This document shows, one piece after another, positions 1-8,044 of a stretch of 14,802 bases of DNA; position 1 is the first letter of the stretch, and every line of letters begins with the position of its first letter. This DNA comes from an alpha proteobacterium 3107 (GTDB lineage: Bacteria; Pseudomonadota; Alphaproteobacteria; Rhodobacterales; Rhodobacteraceae), in assembly GCA_001483205.1 (NCBI GenBank), contig JPPB01000194.1, positions 1-14,802 on the forward strand, given 5' to 3'. A program made the translations under genes and the position numbers. Below the pieces are notes generated by a model. It searched no databases. It was not told where the DNA came from and worked only from the letters and a program-made list of their open reading frames with translations.

Positions 1-2642
1 TTGCGCCCCGGATGGCCCCAGGTTTCCGGCCTGTTTTCATCGAAACCACCCGCCTGAGACCCGGCACCCGCCATATCCGCCTTGCCCCCCTTGCCCGCCG
101 CGCCCGCCTGCACCTTCTGCTGCGCCAGCATCTGCGCCATCATTTGCTTCTGCTCTTCTTCGCTCAGGGGCCGGATACGGGAGAGCTTTTGCGAAACCTC
201 CTCGCGCAGCGTATCCAGAAGGGCCTCGAAAAGCTGAAAACTCTCGGTCTTGTATTCGTTCAGCGGATCACGCTGCGCATAGCCCCTGAAACCGATGACC
301 AGACGCAGATGTTCCAGCGTCAGCAGGTGCTCCCGCCATTTGCCGTCAATGGTTTGCAGCAAAAGCTGCTTTTCGATATTGCGCATGTTTTCCGGGCCGA
401 ACTGCGCGGCCTTCGCGGCCATAAACTCGTCCGAGGCCTGCTCCAGACGCTCGCGGACGGTATCGTCATCCACGCCCTCTTCCCCGGCCCAATCAGCGAC
501 CGGAACCTCAAGCCCCAACCGGGATTGCACCGTTTCCTGAAGCTCCTCTGTCTCCCACTGATCGGCATAGGTCTTGGGCGGCATGTAGCGGGTGACCAGA
601 TCGTCGATCACCTGATGGCGCATGTCGCGGACGATTTCGGACAGATCGGCGGCCTCCATGATCTCGCGCCTCTGGGCAAAGATCACCTTGCGCTGATCAT
701 TCATCACGTCGTCAAATTTCAAAAGCTGCTTGCGGATGTCGAAATTGCGCCCCTCGACCTTGGCCTGAGCGCGTTCCAGCGATTTGTTGACCCAGGGGTG
801 GACGATTGCCTCGCCCTCTTTCATGCCAAGGGTCGAGAGCACCTTGTCGAGCCGCTCGGACCCGAAGATGCGCATCAGGTCGTCCTCGAGCGACAGGAAG
901 AAAGCAGAGCGCCCCGGATCGCCCTGACGCCCCGACCGGCCCCGCAACTGGTTGTCGATCCGGCGCGATTCGTGCCGTTCGGTGGCCAGAACGAACAGCC
1001 CCCCGGCGGCCTTTACCGCGTCTTCATCGGTCTTGTGCGCCTCTTCGATACGGGCGCGGATGGCGGTGTGGTCGCCGTCCGGCTCAGCCGTGATTGCCTC
1101 CATCACCGCAAATTCGACATTGCCGCCCAGTTTGATGTCGGTGCCGCGCCCGGCCATGTTGGTGGCGATGGTGACCGCCCCCAGCCTGCCCGCGTCGGCG
1201 ATGATCTGCGCCTCGCGCTCATGCTGGCGGGCGTTCAGCACATTATGCCCGATCCCGGCCTTGTCCAGAAGGGCAGACAGGGATTCCGACTTGTCAATCG
1301 ATGTGGTGCCGACGAGGATCGGCTGGCCCCTGCCGTGGGCCTCGCGGATGCTTTCGGTGATGGCGTCATATTTCTCATCCGTGGTGCGATAGACGGCATC
1401 GTCCTCGTCAACGCGGGCCACCGGCATGTTGGTCGGCACCTCGATCACGCCGAGACCATAGATTTCCCGAAATTCCTCGGCCTCGGTGGCGGCGGTGCCG
1501 GTCATCCCGGCCAGCTTGTTATACAGGCGGAAATAGTTCTGAAAGGTGACAGAGGCCAGGGTGACGTTCTCGGCCTGAATCGCAACGCCCTCTTTGGCCT
1601 CAAGCGCCTGATGCAGCCCGTCAGACAGCCGGCGGCCCGCCATCATCCGGCCGGTAAATTCGTCGATCAGCACCACCTCGCCCTTGCGGACGATATAATG
1701 CCTGTCCTTGTGGAACAGGGTGCGCGCGCGCAGGCCCTGATTGACGTGATGCACGATGGTGGTCGATTCCGGGTCATAGAGCGACCGGCCCTCGGGCAGA
1801 AGACCCGCATCGCGCAGGAGCGCCTCAAGGGCGTCATTGCCTTCCTCGGTGAAAGAGACATTCCGGGTCTTTTCGTCCAGCGTGTAATGCTCTTCGGACA
1901 AATCCGGGATCAGCTTGTCGATGGCGACATACAAGTCCGAACGGTCCTGCGCGGGGCCGGAGATAACCAGCGGCGTGCGCGCCTCATCAATCAGAATCGA
2001 ATCAACCTCATCGACGATGGCAAAGGCATGGCCGCGCTGAAACATCTGCGACAGTTCTGATTTCATGTTGTCGCGCAGATAATCAAAGCCGAGCTCATTG
2101 TTGGTGGCGTAGGTCACATCGCAGTCATAGGCTGTCTTCTTTTCTGCCGACGATTGTTGCGGACAGACAACGCCGCAGGTCAGGCCAAGGGCCTTATAAA
2201 CCTCGTTCATCCATTCCGCATCGCGCCGGGCAAGATAGTCGTTGACGGTGACGATATGCACCCCCCCGGCGGTCAGCGCATTCAGATAGGCCGGGAAGGT
2301 CGCGACCAGGGTCTTGCCTTCGCCGGTCTTCATCTCGGCGATATTGCCCTGATGCAGAAAGATGCCGCCCATAAGCTGAACATCAAACGCGCGCAGGCCA
2401 AGGGCGCGCCGGGCGGCCTCGCGACAGTTGGCGAAGGCTTCGGGCAGCAGGTCGTCAAGGCTTTCGCCTTCGCCCGCGCGCTGACGCAGTTCTTTGGTCT
2501 TGTCCTTCAGCCCCTGATCGGACAGCGCCTGAAAATCCGGCTCAAGCGCGTTGATCCTGTCGATGACCGATTGGACAGCCTTGATCCTGCGATCGTTCGG
2601 AGAGCCAAATATCCTCTTGGCGAACGTTCCCATACTCAGCAT
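1..2642 (-). CDS. secA: SecA, preprotein translocase ATPase (partial, C-terminus off the window)
   Basis: ATP-driven motor that pushes unfolded preproteins through SecYEG at the inner membrane. Reading the minus strand from the ATG at 2642-2640 gives 880 continuous residues beginning [13 protein letters not shown]. Seen: Walker A GEGKT at residues 107-111, the DEVD box at 211-214 followed by [11 protein letters not shown], the second motor domain with MAGRGTDI at 496-503, and the arginine-finger segment [13 protein letters not shown] at 565-577. The last residues are [12 protein letters not shown] plus the first two bases of an AAN codon. Family members normally continue with a cysteine-rich zinc-binding tail (NDPCPCGSGK type), so about 20 residues are missing only because the window ends. 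The usual alphaproteobacterial length is about 900. A second ATG lies three codons in; the first is preferred because relatives start with a similar MLxxGTxAKK. It is transcribed divergently from the parvulin gene. Confidence 0.97.
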   Translation of the reverse strand, partial: MLSMGTFAKRIFGSPNDRRIKAVQSVIDRINALEPDFQALSDQGLKDKTKELRQRAGEGESLDDLLPEAFANCREAARRALGLRAFDVQLMGGIFLHQGNIAEMKTGEGKTLVATFPAYLNALTAGGVHIVTVNDYLARRDAEWMNEVYKALGLTCGVVCPQQSSAEKKTAYDCDVTYATNNELGFDYLRDNMKSELSQMFQRGHAFAIVDEVDSILIDEARTPLVISGPAQDRSDLYVAIDKLIPDLSEEHYTLDEKTRNVSFTEEGNDALEALLRDAGLLPEGRSLYDPESTTIVHHVNQGLRARTLFHKDRHYIVRKGEVVLIDEFTGRMMAGRRLSDGLHQALEAKEGVAIQAENVTLASVTFQNYFRLYNKLAGMTGTAATEAEEFREIYGLGVIEVPTNMPVARVDEDDAVYRTTDEKYDAITESIREAHGRGQPILVGTTSIDKSESLSALLDKAGIGHNVLNARQHEREAQIIADAGRLGAVTIATNMAGRGTDIKLGGNVEFAVMEAITAEPDGDHTAIRARIEEAHKTDEDAVKAAGGLFVLATERHESRRIDNQLRGRSGRQGDPGRSAFFLSLEDDLMRIFGSERLDKVLSTLGMKEGEAIVHPWVNKSLERAQAKVEGRNFDIRKQLLKFDDVMNDQRKVIFAQRREIMEAADLSEIVRDMRHQVIDDLVTRYMPPKTYADQWETEELQETVQSRLGLEVPVADWAGEEGVDDDTVRERLEQASDEFMAAKAAQFGPENMRNIEKQLLLQTIDGKWREHLLTLEHLRLVIGFRGYAQRDPLNEYKTESFQLFEALLDTLREEVSQKLSRIRPLSEEEQKQMMAQMLAQQKVQAGAAGKGGKADMAGAGSQAGGFDENRPETWGHPGR

Positions 2643-2818
2643 TTTTCTGAACCCTATACGATCATGCGGGGGTGGCGTCTTGCCCGCGCGCCCCGGTGCC
2701 CCTAGAAGGGCAGGAGAATAACGCTCAGGAACGCCCCTCGAATCCCACAGCGATGTAAGGGGCGGGTCAGATGGTGTCAACGCCGCGGCTGTGGGCGGCA
2801 GCTTCAGAGGAATGAAAG

Positions 2819-3661
2819 ATGTTGAAGCACGGTAAATTCATGGCGGCCATGGTGGTGTCCGCACATCTCTGCCTGCCTGCGGGGGCAGAGGACGCCGGGA
2901 CGGTCGCGGCGACGGTCAACGGAACGGACATCACCGTCGGCCACATGGTCATGTTGCGGCGCAGCCTGCCCGCGCAATATCAGAGCCTGCCCGACGATGT
3001 TCTGTTCGAGGGCCTGCTTCAGCAACTGATCCAGGATCTGGTGTTGCTCCAGTCCCTCAATGGCGAGGTGCCCGAACCGACGAAACTGTCGATTGAGAAT
3101 GAAATCCGCAAGATTCTGGCTGCCAAGGCGGTGGAAAGGGCGGTTGATGGCGCAGTGACGGAAGAGGCCATTCAGGCCGCCTATGACGAAACCTATGCCG
3201 ATGCGACGCCCCAGACCGAATACAACGCTTCGCACATTCTGGTGGAGACCGAGGACGAGGCAAAAGCCCTGATCAACCAGTTGAACGACGGGGCCGATTT
3301 TGCCGAACTCGCGGTTGAGCATTCCACCGGCCCGTCCGGTCCGGGTGGCGGCAATCTGGGCTGGTTCGGCCCCGGCGCGATGGTGCCGCCATTCGAGGAA
3401 GCGGTGGTTGCGCTGGAGGTGGGCGCGGTTTCTGAACCGGTCAAGACTCAATTCGGCTGGCATGTGGTTACCCTGAATGAGACCCGCGAAAAACCGGCCC
3501 CGACGCTGGAAGAGACGCGCGCACAACTGATTGCGGGCATTGAGCAGCAGGTGGCGAGGGAGGCAGTGCAGGCGCTGATTGATGCCGCCGAGATTGCGCG
3601 GGCCGAAGAGGGCGAAATCGACCCGTCGATTCTGTCTGATCCCGATATTCTTGCCGACTGA
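2819..3661 (+). CDS. Exported parvulin-type peptidyl-prolyl cis-trans isomerase (PpiC/SurA-like)
   Basis: Predicted periplasmic foldase that isomerises Xaa-Pro bonds in exported proteins. The 280-residue product has a short signal peptide with a likely cut after AGA (residue 23), then a SurA-N-like helical region to about residue 130. The parvulin domain spans about 135-224: [12 protein letters not shown], the [13 protein letters not shown] loop, the MVPPFEEAV segment and the closing [11 protein letters not shown] strand. The two conserved parvulin histidines are H139 and H215. A helical, acidic tail follows. The start is supported by an AGAGGA ribosome site at 2806-2811, 7 bases upstream; an ATG at 2812 is out of frame and stops quickly. 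Its stop lies 8 bases before argJ, so co-transcription is likely. Possible names include ppiC or a SurA/PrsA-type chaperone; the fold is certain, the clients are unknown. Confidence 0.9.
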   Translation: MLKHGKFMAAMVVSAHLCLPAGAEDAGTVAATVNGTDITVGHMVMLRRSLPAQYQSLPDDVLFEGLLQQLIQDLVLLQSLNGEVPEPTKLSIENEIRKILAAKAVERAVDGAVTEEAIQAAYDETYADATPQTEYNASHILVETEDEAKALINQLNDGADFAELAVEHSTGPSGPGGGNLGWFGPGAMVPPFEEAVVALEVGAVSEPVKTQFGWHVVTLNETREKPAPTLEETRAQLIAGIEQQVAREAVQALIDAAEIARAEEGEIDPSILSDPDILAD

Positions 3662-3669
3662 GGGCGCAT

Positions 3670-4920
3670 ATGGCCACAAAAGCGCTGCCTGTCTCGCCGC
3701 TGGCCCCGAAGGGCGGGTTTCCCGATCTGCCCCCGGTCCCCGGCGCAGAGTTTGCCGCTGTCGGGGCAGGGGTGGCCTATGCCGGACGCCCCGATGTGAT
3801 GCTGGCGCGCCTTGCCCCCGGCACGACCATCGCCGGGGTGTTCACCCGCTCGGCAACCCGCTCGGCGTCGGTGCTTGACTGTCAGGCCAAGCTCGGCGGC
3901 CCGTCCGGAGGGCGCGCGGCGATTGTGGTCAATTCCGGCAATGCAAACGCTTTCACCGGGCGGGCCGGGGTGGATGCGGTCAACGCCATTGCCACCGCGG
4001 TGGCACAGGCAACAGGCGCGCCGCCGGACAGGGTTTTCACCGCCTCAACCGGGGTGATCGGTGCCCCCCTGCCCCATGAGCGGATCACCGCCAGGGCGGG
4101 CGCGCTGACGGCGGCGCTGTCGCCTATGGCACTGCCTGATGCGGCGCGGGCGATAATGACCACCGACACCTTCCCCAAGGGCGCGGGCGCGACGCTTGAT
4201 GCGGGCGCGCCGGTGCATATCGCCGGGATCGCCAAGGGCTCGGGCATGATTGCGCCGGACATGGCGACGATGCTGGCTTTTGTCTTCACCGACGCGACGG
4301 TGGCGCAGCCGGTCTTGCAGGCGATGCTGTCAGAGGTGACGGGGCAGAGCTTTAACTGCATCACCGTGGACAGTGATACATCGACCTCTGACACGCTGCT
4401 GCTGGCGGCAACCGGGCAGAGCACGGCCCCGCCGATCACGGACCGCGACAGTGCGGGCGGGCGGGCGTTCGAGGCCGCGCTAAAGACGGTGATGCTTGAT
4501 CTCGCGCATCAGGTGGTTCGCGACGGCGAGGGGGCGCGCAAATTCATCGAGGTGCAGGTTGAGGGCGCGGCCAGTGATGCAGACGCGCGCCGGGTGGCGT
4601 TTGCCATTGCCAATTCGCCGCTGGTCAAGACTGCGGTCGCGGGCGAAGACCCGAACTGGGGCCGGGTGGTGATGGCGGTCGGCAAATCCGGGGCGGGCGC
4701 GGCAGACCGGGACCGGCTGAGCATCCGTTTCGGTGATGTGCAGGTGGCTGAGGGCGGTCAGGTGTCGCCTGCATACCGGGAGGCGGACGCGGCGGCGCAT
4801 ATGAAGGGGCAGGAGATTCTGATCCGGGTCGGCATGGGGCTGGGCGCGGGGCGCGCCACGGTCTGGACCTGTGACCTGACCCACGGATATGTCTCGATCA
4901 ACGCGGATTACCGGTCTTGA
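3670..4920 (+). CDS. argJ: ArgJ, glutamate N-acetyltransferase / ornithine acetyltransferase
   Basis: Transfers the acetyl group from N-acetylornithine to glutamate, recycling the acetyl group in arginine synthesis; some members also use acetyl-CoA, which sequence alone cannot decide. The 416-residue product shows the family oxyanion-hole motif STGVIG at 126-131 and the self-cleavage motif [14 protein letters not shown] at 189-202. In this family the precursor cuts itself between the Ala and Thr of MATML, here A199/T200, giving alpha and beta chains with Thr200 as nucleophile. DTSTSDT and [10 protein letters not shown] are other expected blocks, and it ends in the typical NADYRS. Start ATG at 3670 has GAGGG at 3660-3664. 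It lies 8 bases after the parvulin gene and its last codons overlap the TTG start of the Nudix gene by 4 bases, so the three genes probably form one unit. Confidence 0.97.
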   Translation: MATKALPVSPLAPKGGFPDLPPVPGAEFAAVGAGVAYAGRPDVMLARLAPGTTIAGVFTRSATRSASVLDCQAKLGGPSGGRAAIVVNSGNANAFTGRAGVDAVNAIATAVAQATGAPPDRVFTASTGVIGAPLPHERITARAGALTAALSPMALPDAARAIMTTDTFPKGAGATLDAGAPVHIAGIAKGSGMIAPDMATMLAFVFTDATVAQPVLQAMLSEVTGQSFNCITVDSDTSTSDTLLLAATGQSTAPPITDRDSAGGRAFEAALKTVMLDLAHQVVRDGEGARKFIEVQVEGAASDADARRVAFAIANSPLVKTAVAGEDPNWGRVVMAVGKSGAGAADRDRLSIRFGDVQVAEGGQVSPAYREADAAAHMKGQEILIRVGMGLGAGRATVWTCDLTHGYVSINADYRS

Positions 4921-5315
4921 AGGTGGTGCTGGTCTCGGCGGTGGCGCTGATTGACGCGGATGGCCGGGTGCTGTTGGCGCGCCGCCCAAAGGGGAAGCCG
5001 ATGGCCGGGTTGTGGGAATTTCCCGGCGGCAAGGTCGAGGCGGGGGAAACGCCCGAGCAGGCGCTTGTCCGTGAACTTGAGGAAGAGCTGGGCATTCGGA
5101 CATGGGACAGTTGCCTTGCGCCGCTGACCTTCGCCAGCCATGGCTATGAGGATTTCCACCTGCTGATGCCGCTTTTTGCCTGCCGCAAGTGGGAGGGCAG
5201 GCCGGTGTCGCGCGAGGGCCAGGCGTTGAGGTGGGTTCGCGCCCGTGACCTGCGCGACTGTCCGATGCCGCCTGCTGATCTGCCGCTGATCGCGGTTCTG
5301 CGCGACTGGCTGTGA
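4917..5315 (+). CDS. mutT: MutT-type Nudix hydrolase (8-oxo-dGTP diphosphatase-like)
   Basis: Small (132 aa) Nudix enzyme, probably cleaving oxidised nucleoside triphosphates such as 8-oxo-dGTP to the monophosphate so that they are not built into DNA. The full Nudix box is present: G38, E44, R52-E53, E56-E57, G59-I60, matching GX5EX7REUXEEXGU. It is preceded by the MutT-like [21 protein letters not shown] segment split over residues 19-39. The start is a TTG whose last two bases are shared with the argJ stop (TTGA, 4-base overlap), implying translational coupling; a GTG two codons later is an alternative. Placement next to argJ is common in Rhodobacteraceae from memory. Substrate specificity within the Nudix family cannot be proven from the motif alone. 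Confidence 0.9.
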   Translation: MKVVLVSAVALIDADGRVLLARRPKGKPMAGLWEFPGGKVEAGETPEQALVRELEEELGIRTWDSCLAPLTFASHGYEDFHLLMPLFACRKWEGRPVSREGQALRWVRARDLRDCPMPPADLPLIAVLRDWL

Positions 5316-5376
5316 TCCGGGGCTGGCAATATAGCGTGACGCCCGGATTTTGAGTCCAGGTTCCGGCCCTGACCCT

Positions 5377-5430
5377 GCCCGGCGGAACGCCGGGCCGCGC
5401 CGTCTACCCCTCAATGGGGTGGGCGGCGCG
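5377..5430 (+). terminator. Two back-to-back hairpins downstream of mutT (probable terminator without U-tract)
   Basis: First hairpin: GCCCGGCG (5377-5384), loop GAA, CGCCGGGC (5388-5395), 8 perfect pairs. Second hairpin follows with no gap: arm 5396-5410 pairs with 5416-5430 around the loop TCAAT, giving 15 pairs of which 13 are Watson-Crick and two are G-U (5403/5423 and 5405/5421). The G-U pairs form only in plus-strand RNA, so the structure fits a transcript reading out of mutT. No U-run follows, so this could be a rho-assisted or processing/stability hairpin instead of a classic intrinsic terminator. A smaller CGCAC/GTGCG hairpin (5429-5443) overlaps its 3' edge. Confidence 0.5.
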
Positions 5431-5475
5431 CACCCCCCGTGCGGGCCGGACGCGGCCTATGCCTCTTGCCCGGAA

Positions 5476-5489
5476 TGTAAGCGCTTACA
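5476..5489. promoter_or_regulatory. LacI-family-type operator palindrome, site 1
   Basis: TGTAAGCGCTTACA is a perfect 14-bp palindrome with a central CG flanked by AAG/CTT, the hallmark of LacI/GalR-family operators; it also fits the catabolite-responsive (cre) consensus of that family. It stands out from its GC-rich surroundings. No LacI-family regulator or sugar gene is in the window, so the binding protein and target are unknown. Its centre (5482/5483) is 21 bp from that of site 2. Confidence 0.6.
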
Positions 5490-5496
5490 ACCTCAG

Positions 5497-5510
5497 TGAA
5501 AGCGCTTACA
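5497..5510. promoter_or_regulatory. LacI-family-type operator palindrome, site 2
   Basis: TGAAAGCGCTTACA matches site 1 at 13 of 14 positions. With flanks, GAATGTAAGCGCTTACA (5473-5489) and TGAAAGCGCTTACATTC (5497-5513) form a larger inverted repeat matching at 16 of 17 positions. The 21-bp centre spacing is two helical turns, so two dimers would sit on the same DNA face, as in cooperative operator pairs. The target duplication of the adjacent mobile element starts at 5512, inside the extended right flank of this site. Confidence 0.6.
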
Positions 5511-5511
5511 T

Positions 5512-5728
5512 TCAAAGACCTCTGCATAATGGCCGAGCCGGGCAGCCGCCTGCCTGGGCGGGCGCTTTTCGTGACGGTCTAAATTGGCGATGGTCTTGCC
5601 ATAAAGACCATACACCCCAGCGGGTTGAGGCGTTCAAAGCGCCTGCCGGGGGGCAGGCAGGCGCTGCCCGGCGCAAGCGCCGGGCGGATGGTTTGGCCAG
5701 CGATGCGCCATTATGCAGAGGTCTTCAA
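5512..5728. repeat. TCAA target-site duplication bracketing the MITE
   Basis: TCAA occurs immediately outside both terminal inverted repeats (5512-5515 and 5725-5728). Removing the element plus one TCAA restores a continuous ...TTACATTCAACGGGGCC... junction. A chance 4-base match is about 1 in 256, so the duplication is meaningful together with the perfect inverted ends. Confidence 0.7.
5516..5724. mobile_element. 209-bp MITE-like non-autonomous element with TSD
   Basis: Ends are perfect 18-bp inverted repeats: AGACCTCTGCATAATGGC at 5516-5533 and its complement at 5707-5724. Both ends are flanked by the direct repeat TCAA (5512-5515 and 5725-5728), a 4-bp target-site duplication. The interior has no credible coding region, so transposition would depend on a transposase elsewhere. 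It is packed with hairpins: ATGGTCTT/AAGACCAT (5590-5597/5604-5611), GCCTGCC/GGCAGGC (5641-5647/5652-5658) and GCCCGGCGC/GCGCCGGGC (5666-5674/5677-5685). Several DDE insertion-sequence families make 4-bp duplications, and the parent family is not assigned. Perfect ends and TSD suggest a fairly recent insertion. A reverse-oriented deleted relative is at 7862-7929. Confidence 0.82.
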
Positions 5729-5830
5729 CGGGGCCGGGCACCGCGCGCGCCCCTTGCACCACCGCCTTGCCCCCACCCGCAAAACCCGCTAACCGCGCGG
5801 GCAGCCACGAAATGCAGGAGCGCCCCACGC

Positions 5831-7057
5831 ATGTCCGCCCCCAAGAAAGCCGTCCTTGCCTATTCCGGCGGCCTTGACACCTCGATCATCCTGAAATGGC
5901 TGCAAACCGAATATGGCTGCGAAGTGGTGACCTTCACCGCCGATCTCGGCCAGGGTGAAGAGCTGGCCCCCGCCCGCCGCAAGGCGGAGCTTTTGGGTAT
6001 CCGCCCCGAAAACATCTATATCGAAGACCTGCGCGAGGAATTTGTCCGCGATTTCGTCTTTCCGATGTTCCGCGCCAATACGGTCTATGAGGGGCAATAT
6101 CTGCTGGGCACCGCGATTGCCCGCCCGCTTATCTCTCGCCGTCTGGTCGAAATTGCCCGCGAGACCGGCGCGGATGCTGTGGTTCACGGGGCCACCGGCA
6201 AGGGCAATGATCAGGTGCGGTTCGAGCTGGCGGCCTATGCGCTTGACCCTGACATCCGGGTGATTGCCCCATGGCGGGAATGGACCCTGACCTCCCGCGC
6301 CAGACTGCTGCAATTCGCCGAGGCGCACCAGATTCCGATTGCCGGGGACAAACGCGGTGAGGCCCCGTTTTCGGTCGATGCCAACCTGCTGCACACCTCG
6401 TCCGAGGGCAAGGCGCTGGAGAACCCGGCGCATATGGCCCCCGATCATGTCTATCAGCGCACCCTGCACCCCGAGGACGCACCGGATACGCCGGAGTTCA
6501 TCGAGATCGGGTTCGGGAACGGCGATGCGATCAGCATTGACGGCGCGGCGCTCAGCCCGGCGGCGCTGCTCTCCCGGCTCAATGATCATGGCCGCAGGCA
6601 CGGCATTGGCCGTCTTGATATGGTGGAGAGCCGTTTTGTCGGCATGAAATCCCGTGGCATCTATGAAACCCCCGGCGGGACCATCCTGCTGGCCGCTCAT
6701 CGTGGCATGGAATCGATCACCATGGACCGGGGTGCGATGCACCTGAAGGACCGGCTGATGCCGCAATATGCCGAGCTGATCTATAACGGTTTCTGGTATT
6801 CGCCGGAGCGCGAAATGCTTCAGGCGGCCATTGACCAGAGCCAGGAACATGTGACCGGGACCGTGCGCATGAAGCTCTACAAGGGCTTGGCGTCCTGCGT
6901 GGGCCGGTGGTCAGAGCGTTCGCTCTATTCCGAGGAGCATGTGACCTTTGAGGATGACGCGGGCGCGTATGATCAGAGGGATGCAAGCGGTTTCATCAAA
7001 CTGAACGCCCTGCGCCTGCGTCTTCTGGCGATGCGGAACCGGCGGCCGGGGCGGTAA
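5831..7057 (+). CDS. argG: ArgG, argininosuccinate synthase
   Basis: Joins citrulline and aspartate with ATP to make argininosuccinate, the penultimate step of arginine synthesis (cytoplasm). The 408-residue product has the N-type ATP pyrophosphatase P-loop SGGLDTS at residues 12-18 and the citrulline/aspartate-binding block [13 protein letters not shown] at 120-132. The length is usual for the family. The frame stays open upstream to 5414, but that part crosses hairpins and the mobile element and resembles no protein. The ATG at 5831 is chosen because [14 protein letters not shown] is the family start and AGGAG lies at 5816-5820, 10 bases upstream. It stands alone after a 515-base spacer, apart from argJ, and probably has its own promoter; that promoter region is where the MITE landed. 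Confidence 0.97.
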   Translation: MSAPKKAVLAYSGGLDTSIILKWLQTEYGCEVVTFTADLGQGEELAPARRKAELLGIRPENIYIEDLREEFVRDFVFPMFRANTVYEGQYLLGTAIARPLISRRLVEIARETGADAVVHGATGKGNDQVRFELAAYALDPDIRVIAPWREWTLTSRARLLQFAEAHQIPIAGDKRGEAPFSVDANLLHTSSEGKALENPAHMAPDHVYQRTLHPEDAPDTPEFIEIGFGNGDAISIDGAALSPAALLSRLNDHGRRHGIGRLDMVESRFVGMKSRGIYETPGGTILLAAHRGMESITMDRGAMHLKDRLMPQYAELIYNGFWYSPEREMLQAAIDQSQEHVTGTVRMKLYKGLASCVGRWSERSLYSEEHVTFEDDAGAYDQRDASGFIKLNALRLRLLAMRNRRPGR

Positions 7058-7087
7058 AACCCGTTCACCATGCCGTGAGTGTGCCGG

Positions 7088-7139
7088 GCAGGGGCTTGTC
7101 CGCCCGCGCGGGCCTCTGCAAGGGTTGTCCGAACCTTGC
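7088..7139 (+). terminator. Overlapping hairpins in the argG-msrA spacer (possible terminator)
   Basis: GCAGGGGC (7088-7095) pairs with GCCTCTGC (7112-7119) through 8 pairs including one G-U; the intervening loop and right arm also hold the self-complementary GCCCGCGCGGGC (7102-7113). A second stem, GCAAGG/CCTTGC (7118-7123/7134-7139), shares two bases with the first, so the two are mutually exclusive at their edge. No U-run follows. The spot, 31-82 bases after the argG stop and just before the msrA ribosome site, fits termination of argG or control of msrA. Confidence 0.35.
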
Positions 7140-7165
7140 CCCCGAACAGCCAGAGAGGGTTGATG

Positions 7166-7834
7166 ATGACGCGCACACAGACGATGAAACCGGTCCTTCT
7201 GATGATTGCCATGGCCATCGGCGTGATGGTCCAGTGCCGGACCGCCGAGGCCGCAGACCGCGCCACTGCCGTGTTCGCCGGGGGCTGTTTCTGGTGCGTT
7301 GAATCCGATTTCGAGAGCGTCCCCGGCGTGGTGGAAGCGGTTTCCGGCTTTACCGGCGGGCATGTGGAAAACCCGAGCTACCGGCAGGTGACGCGCGGCG
7401 ATACCGGCCATTATGAGGCCGTGCAGATCACCTATGACCCGGCCCGCGTCAGCTATGCGGAATTGCTGCACCTGTTTTTCCGCTCGGTCGATCCGACCGA
7501 TCCGGGAGGGCAGTTCTGCGACCGGGGGGACGCCTACCGGACGGCGGTTTTTGTTGCTGATCCGGCAGAGCAGGCGGCGGCAGAGGCGGCACGGGCCGAG
7601 GCGCAGGCAGAGCTTGGCGCGCCGGTCGTGACCCCGGTTCTGCCGCAGACGGCGTTTTATGAGGCCGGGGGTAAGCATCAGGATTATTATAAGGGCACGC
7701 GCCGGGTGATCACCCGTTTCGGGATCAAGCAGCAGGCGGATGCCTACAAGGCCTATCGCAAGGCCTGCGGGCGGGACCGGCGGGTCCGCGCGCTGTGGGG
7801 GGATGAGGCCCCGTTCGCCGCCCACGGGAGTTGA
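7166..7834 (+). CDS. msrA: Exported peptide methionine sulfoxide reductase MsrA
   Basis: Reduces methionine-S-sulfoxide in oxidised proteins. The catalytic motif GGCFWC is at residues 39-44 (Cys41 nucleophile), followed by the family blocks VVEAVSGFTGG, GDTGHYEAVQITYDP and the C-terminal GGKHQDYYKG. Unlike cytoplasmic MsrA, it begins with a positively charged stretch, a hydrophobic core (VLLMIAMAIGVMV) and a likely signal-peptidase site at AEA/AD near residue 29, so it should act in the periplasm. Cys24 in the leader lacks a lipobox. ATG-ATG occurs at 7163 and 7166; the second is preferred because GAGG at 7155-7158 is then 7 bases away. It appears to be a single-gene unit between argG and the tol operon. 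Confidence 0.93.
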   Translation: MTRTQTMKPVLLMIAMAIGVMVQCRTAEAADRATAVFAGGCFWCVESDFESVPGVVEAVSGFTGGHVENPSYRQVTRGDTGHYEAVQITYDPARVSYAELLHLFFRSVDPTDPGGQFCDRGDAYRTAVFVADPAEQAAAEAARAEAQAELGAPVVTPVLPQTAFYEAGGKHQDYYKGTRRVITRFGIKQQADAYKAYRKACGRDRRVRALWGDEAPFAAHGS

Positions 7835-7843
7835 GGGGGGGGG
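7835..7843 (+). repeat. Run of nine G directly after the msrA stop
   Basis: Nine consecutive G bases begin at the first base after the TGA stop of msrA. The run is outside the coding frame, so length change would not alter the protein. It may be a sequencing-sensitive or slippage-prone spot. Confidence 0.8.
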
Positions 7844-7861
7844 CGGAAAACACAATTCCCG

Positions 7862-7929
7862 AAACCTCTGCATGATGGTGCGTCAGTTGCCAAATCGCCC
7901 CGCCCGGCTCGGCCAATATGCAGATCACT
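7862..7929. mobile_element. 68-bp internally deleted, inverted relative of the MITE
   Basis: Read on the minus strand, 7902-7923 matches the left end of the 209-bp element (5522-5543) at 21 of 22 bases, and 7861-7897 matches its right end (5689-5725) at 27 of 37 bases, counted by eye. The two ends are joined almost directly, about 145 bp of the interior being absent. The outermost bases are degraded (AGTGATCTGC against AGACCTCTGC) and the flanking bases (CCCG and TTTC) show no target duplication, so this is an old, decayed copy or a shorter sibling. It sits in the spacer upstream of the tol-pal operon. Confidence 0.7.
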
Positions 7930-8044
7930 TTTCAATGCCCCATTGTGTGCCGACAGACCTGAAAGCCACCACCCCACCCACTCGGTTGGCGCTTGTCATT
8001 TCCGGCGGGGTGGGGTCTGTTCGGGCCGGACGGAGGGCAGGCCG

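Noticed and set aside
12..2060. 682-codon plus-strand open frame opposite secA, continued by another at 2154-2705
   Set aside because: It is antisense to an unmistakable secA. Its translation is a low-complexity mix rich in Arg, Leu, His and Gly with no domain, and long antisense frames are expected in GC-rich genes with strong third-position bias.
2732..2764. CGCCCCT...AGGGGCG inverted repeat in the secA-parvulin divergent spacer as an operator
   Set aside because: Seven GC-rich base pairs with a 19-base loop is not unusual at this composition, and no matching regulator motif was recognised. Nothing else convincing was seen in 2643-2818.
5485..5512. Promoter overlapping the operator pair (TTACAA, 16 bases, TACATT)
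   Set aside because: Only 3 of 6 matches at -35 and a modest -10; too weak to annotate without start-site data.
5414..5830. In-frame 139-codon N-terminal extension of argG
   Set aside because: It runs through hairpins, the palindromes and the MITE, resembles no ArgG, and a good start with AGGAG exists at 5831.
7111..7124. CCTCTGCA near the argG-msrA hairpin, resembling the MITE end
   Set aside because: Only 8 bases match and no second end or further homology is nearby; better explained as part of the local hairpin.
7971..8016. ACCCCACCC/GGGTGGGGT inverted repeat upstream of ybgC as a riboswitch or terminator
   Set aside because: The arms are 9 bases with a 28-base loop and low complexity; no riboswitch motif is recognisable.
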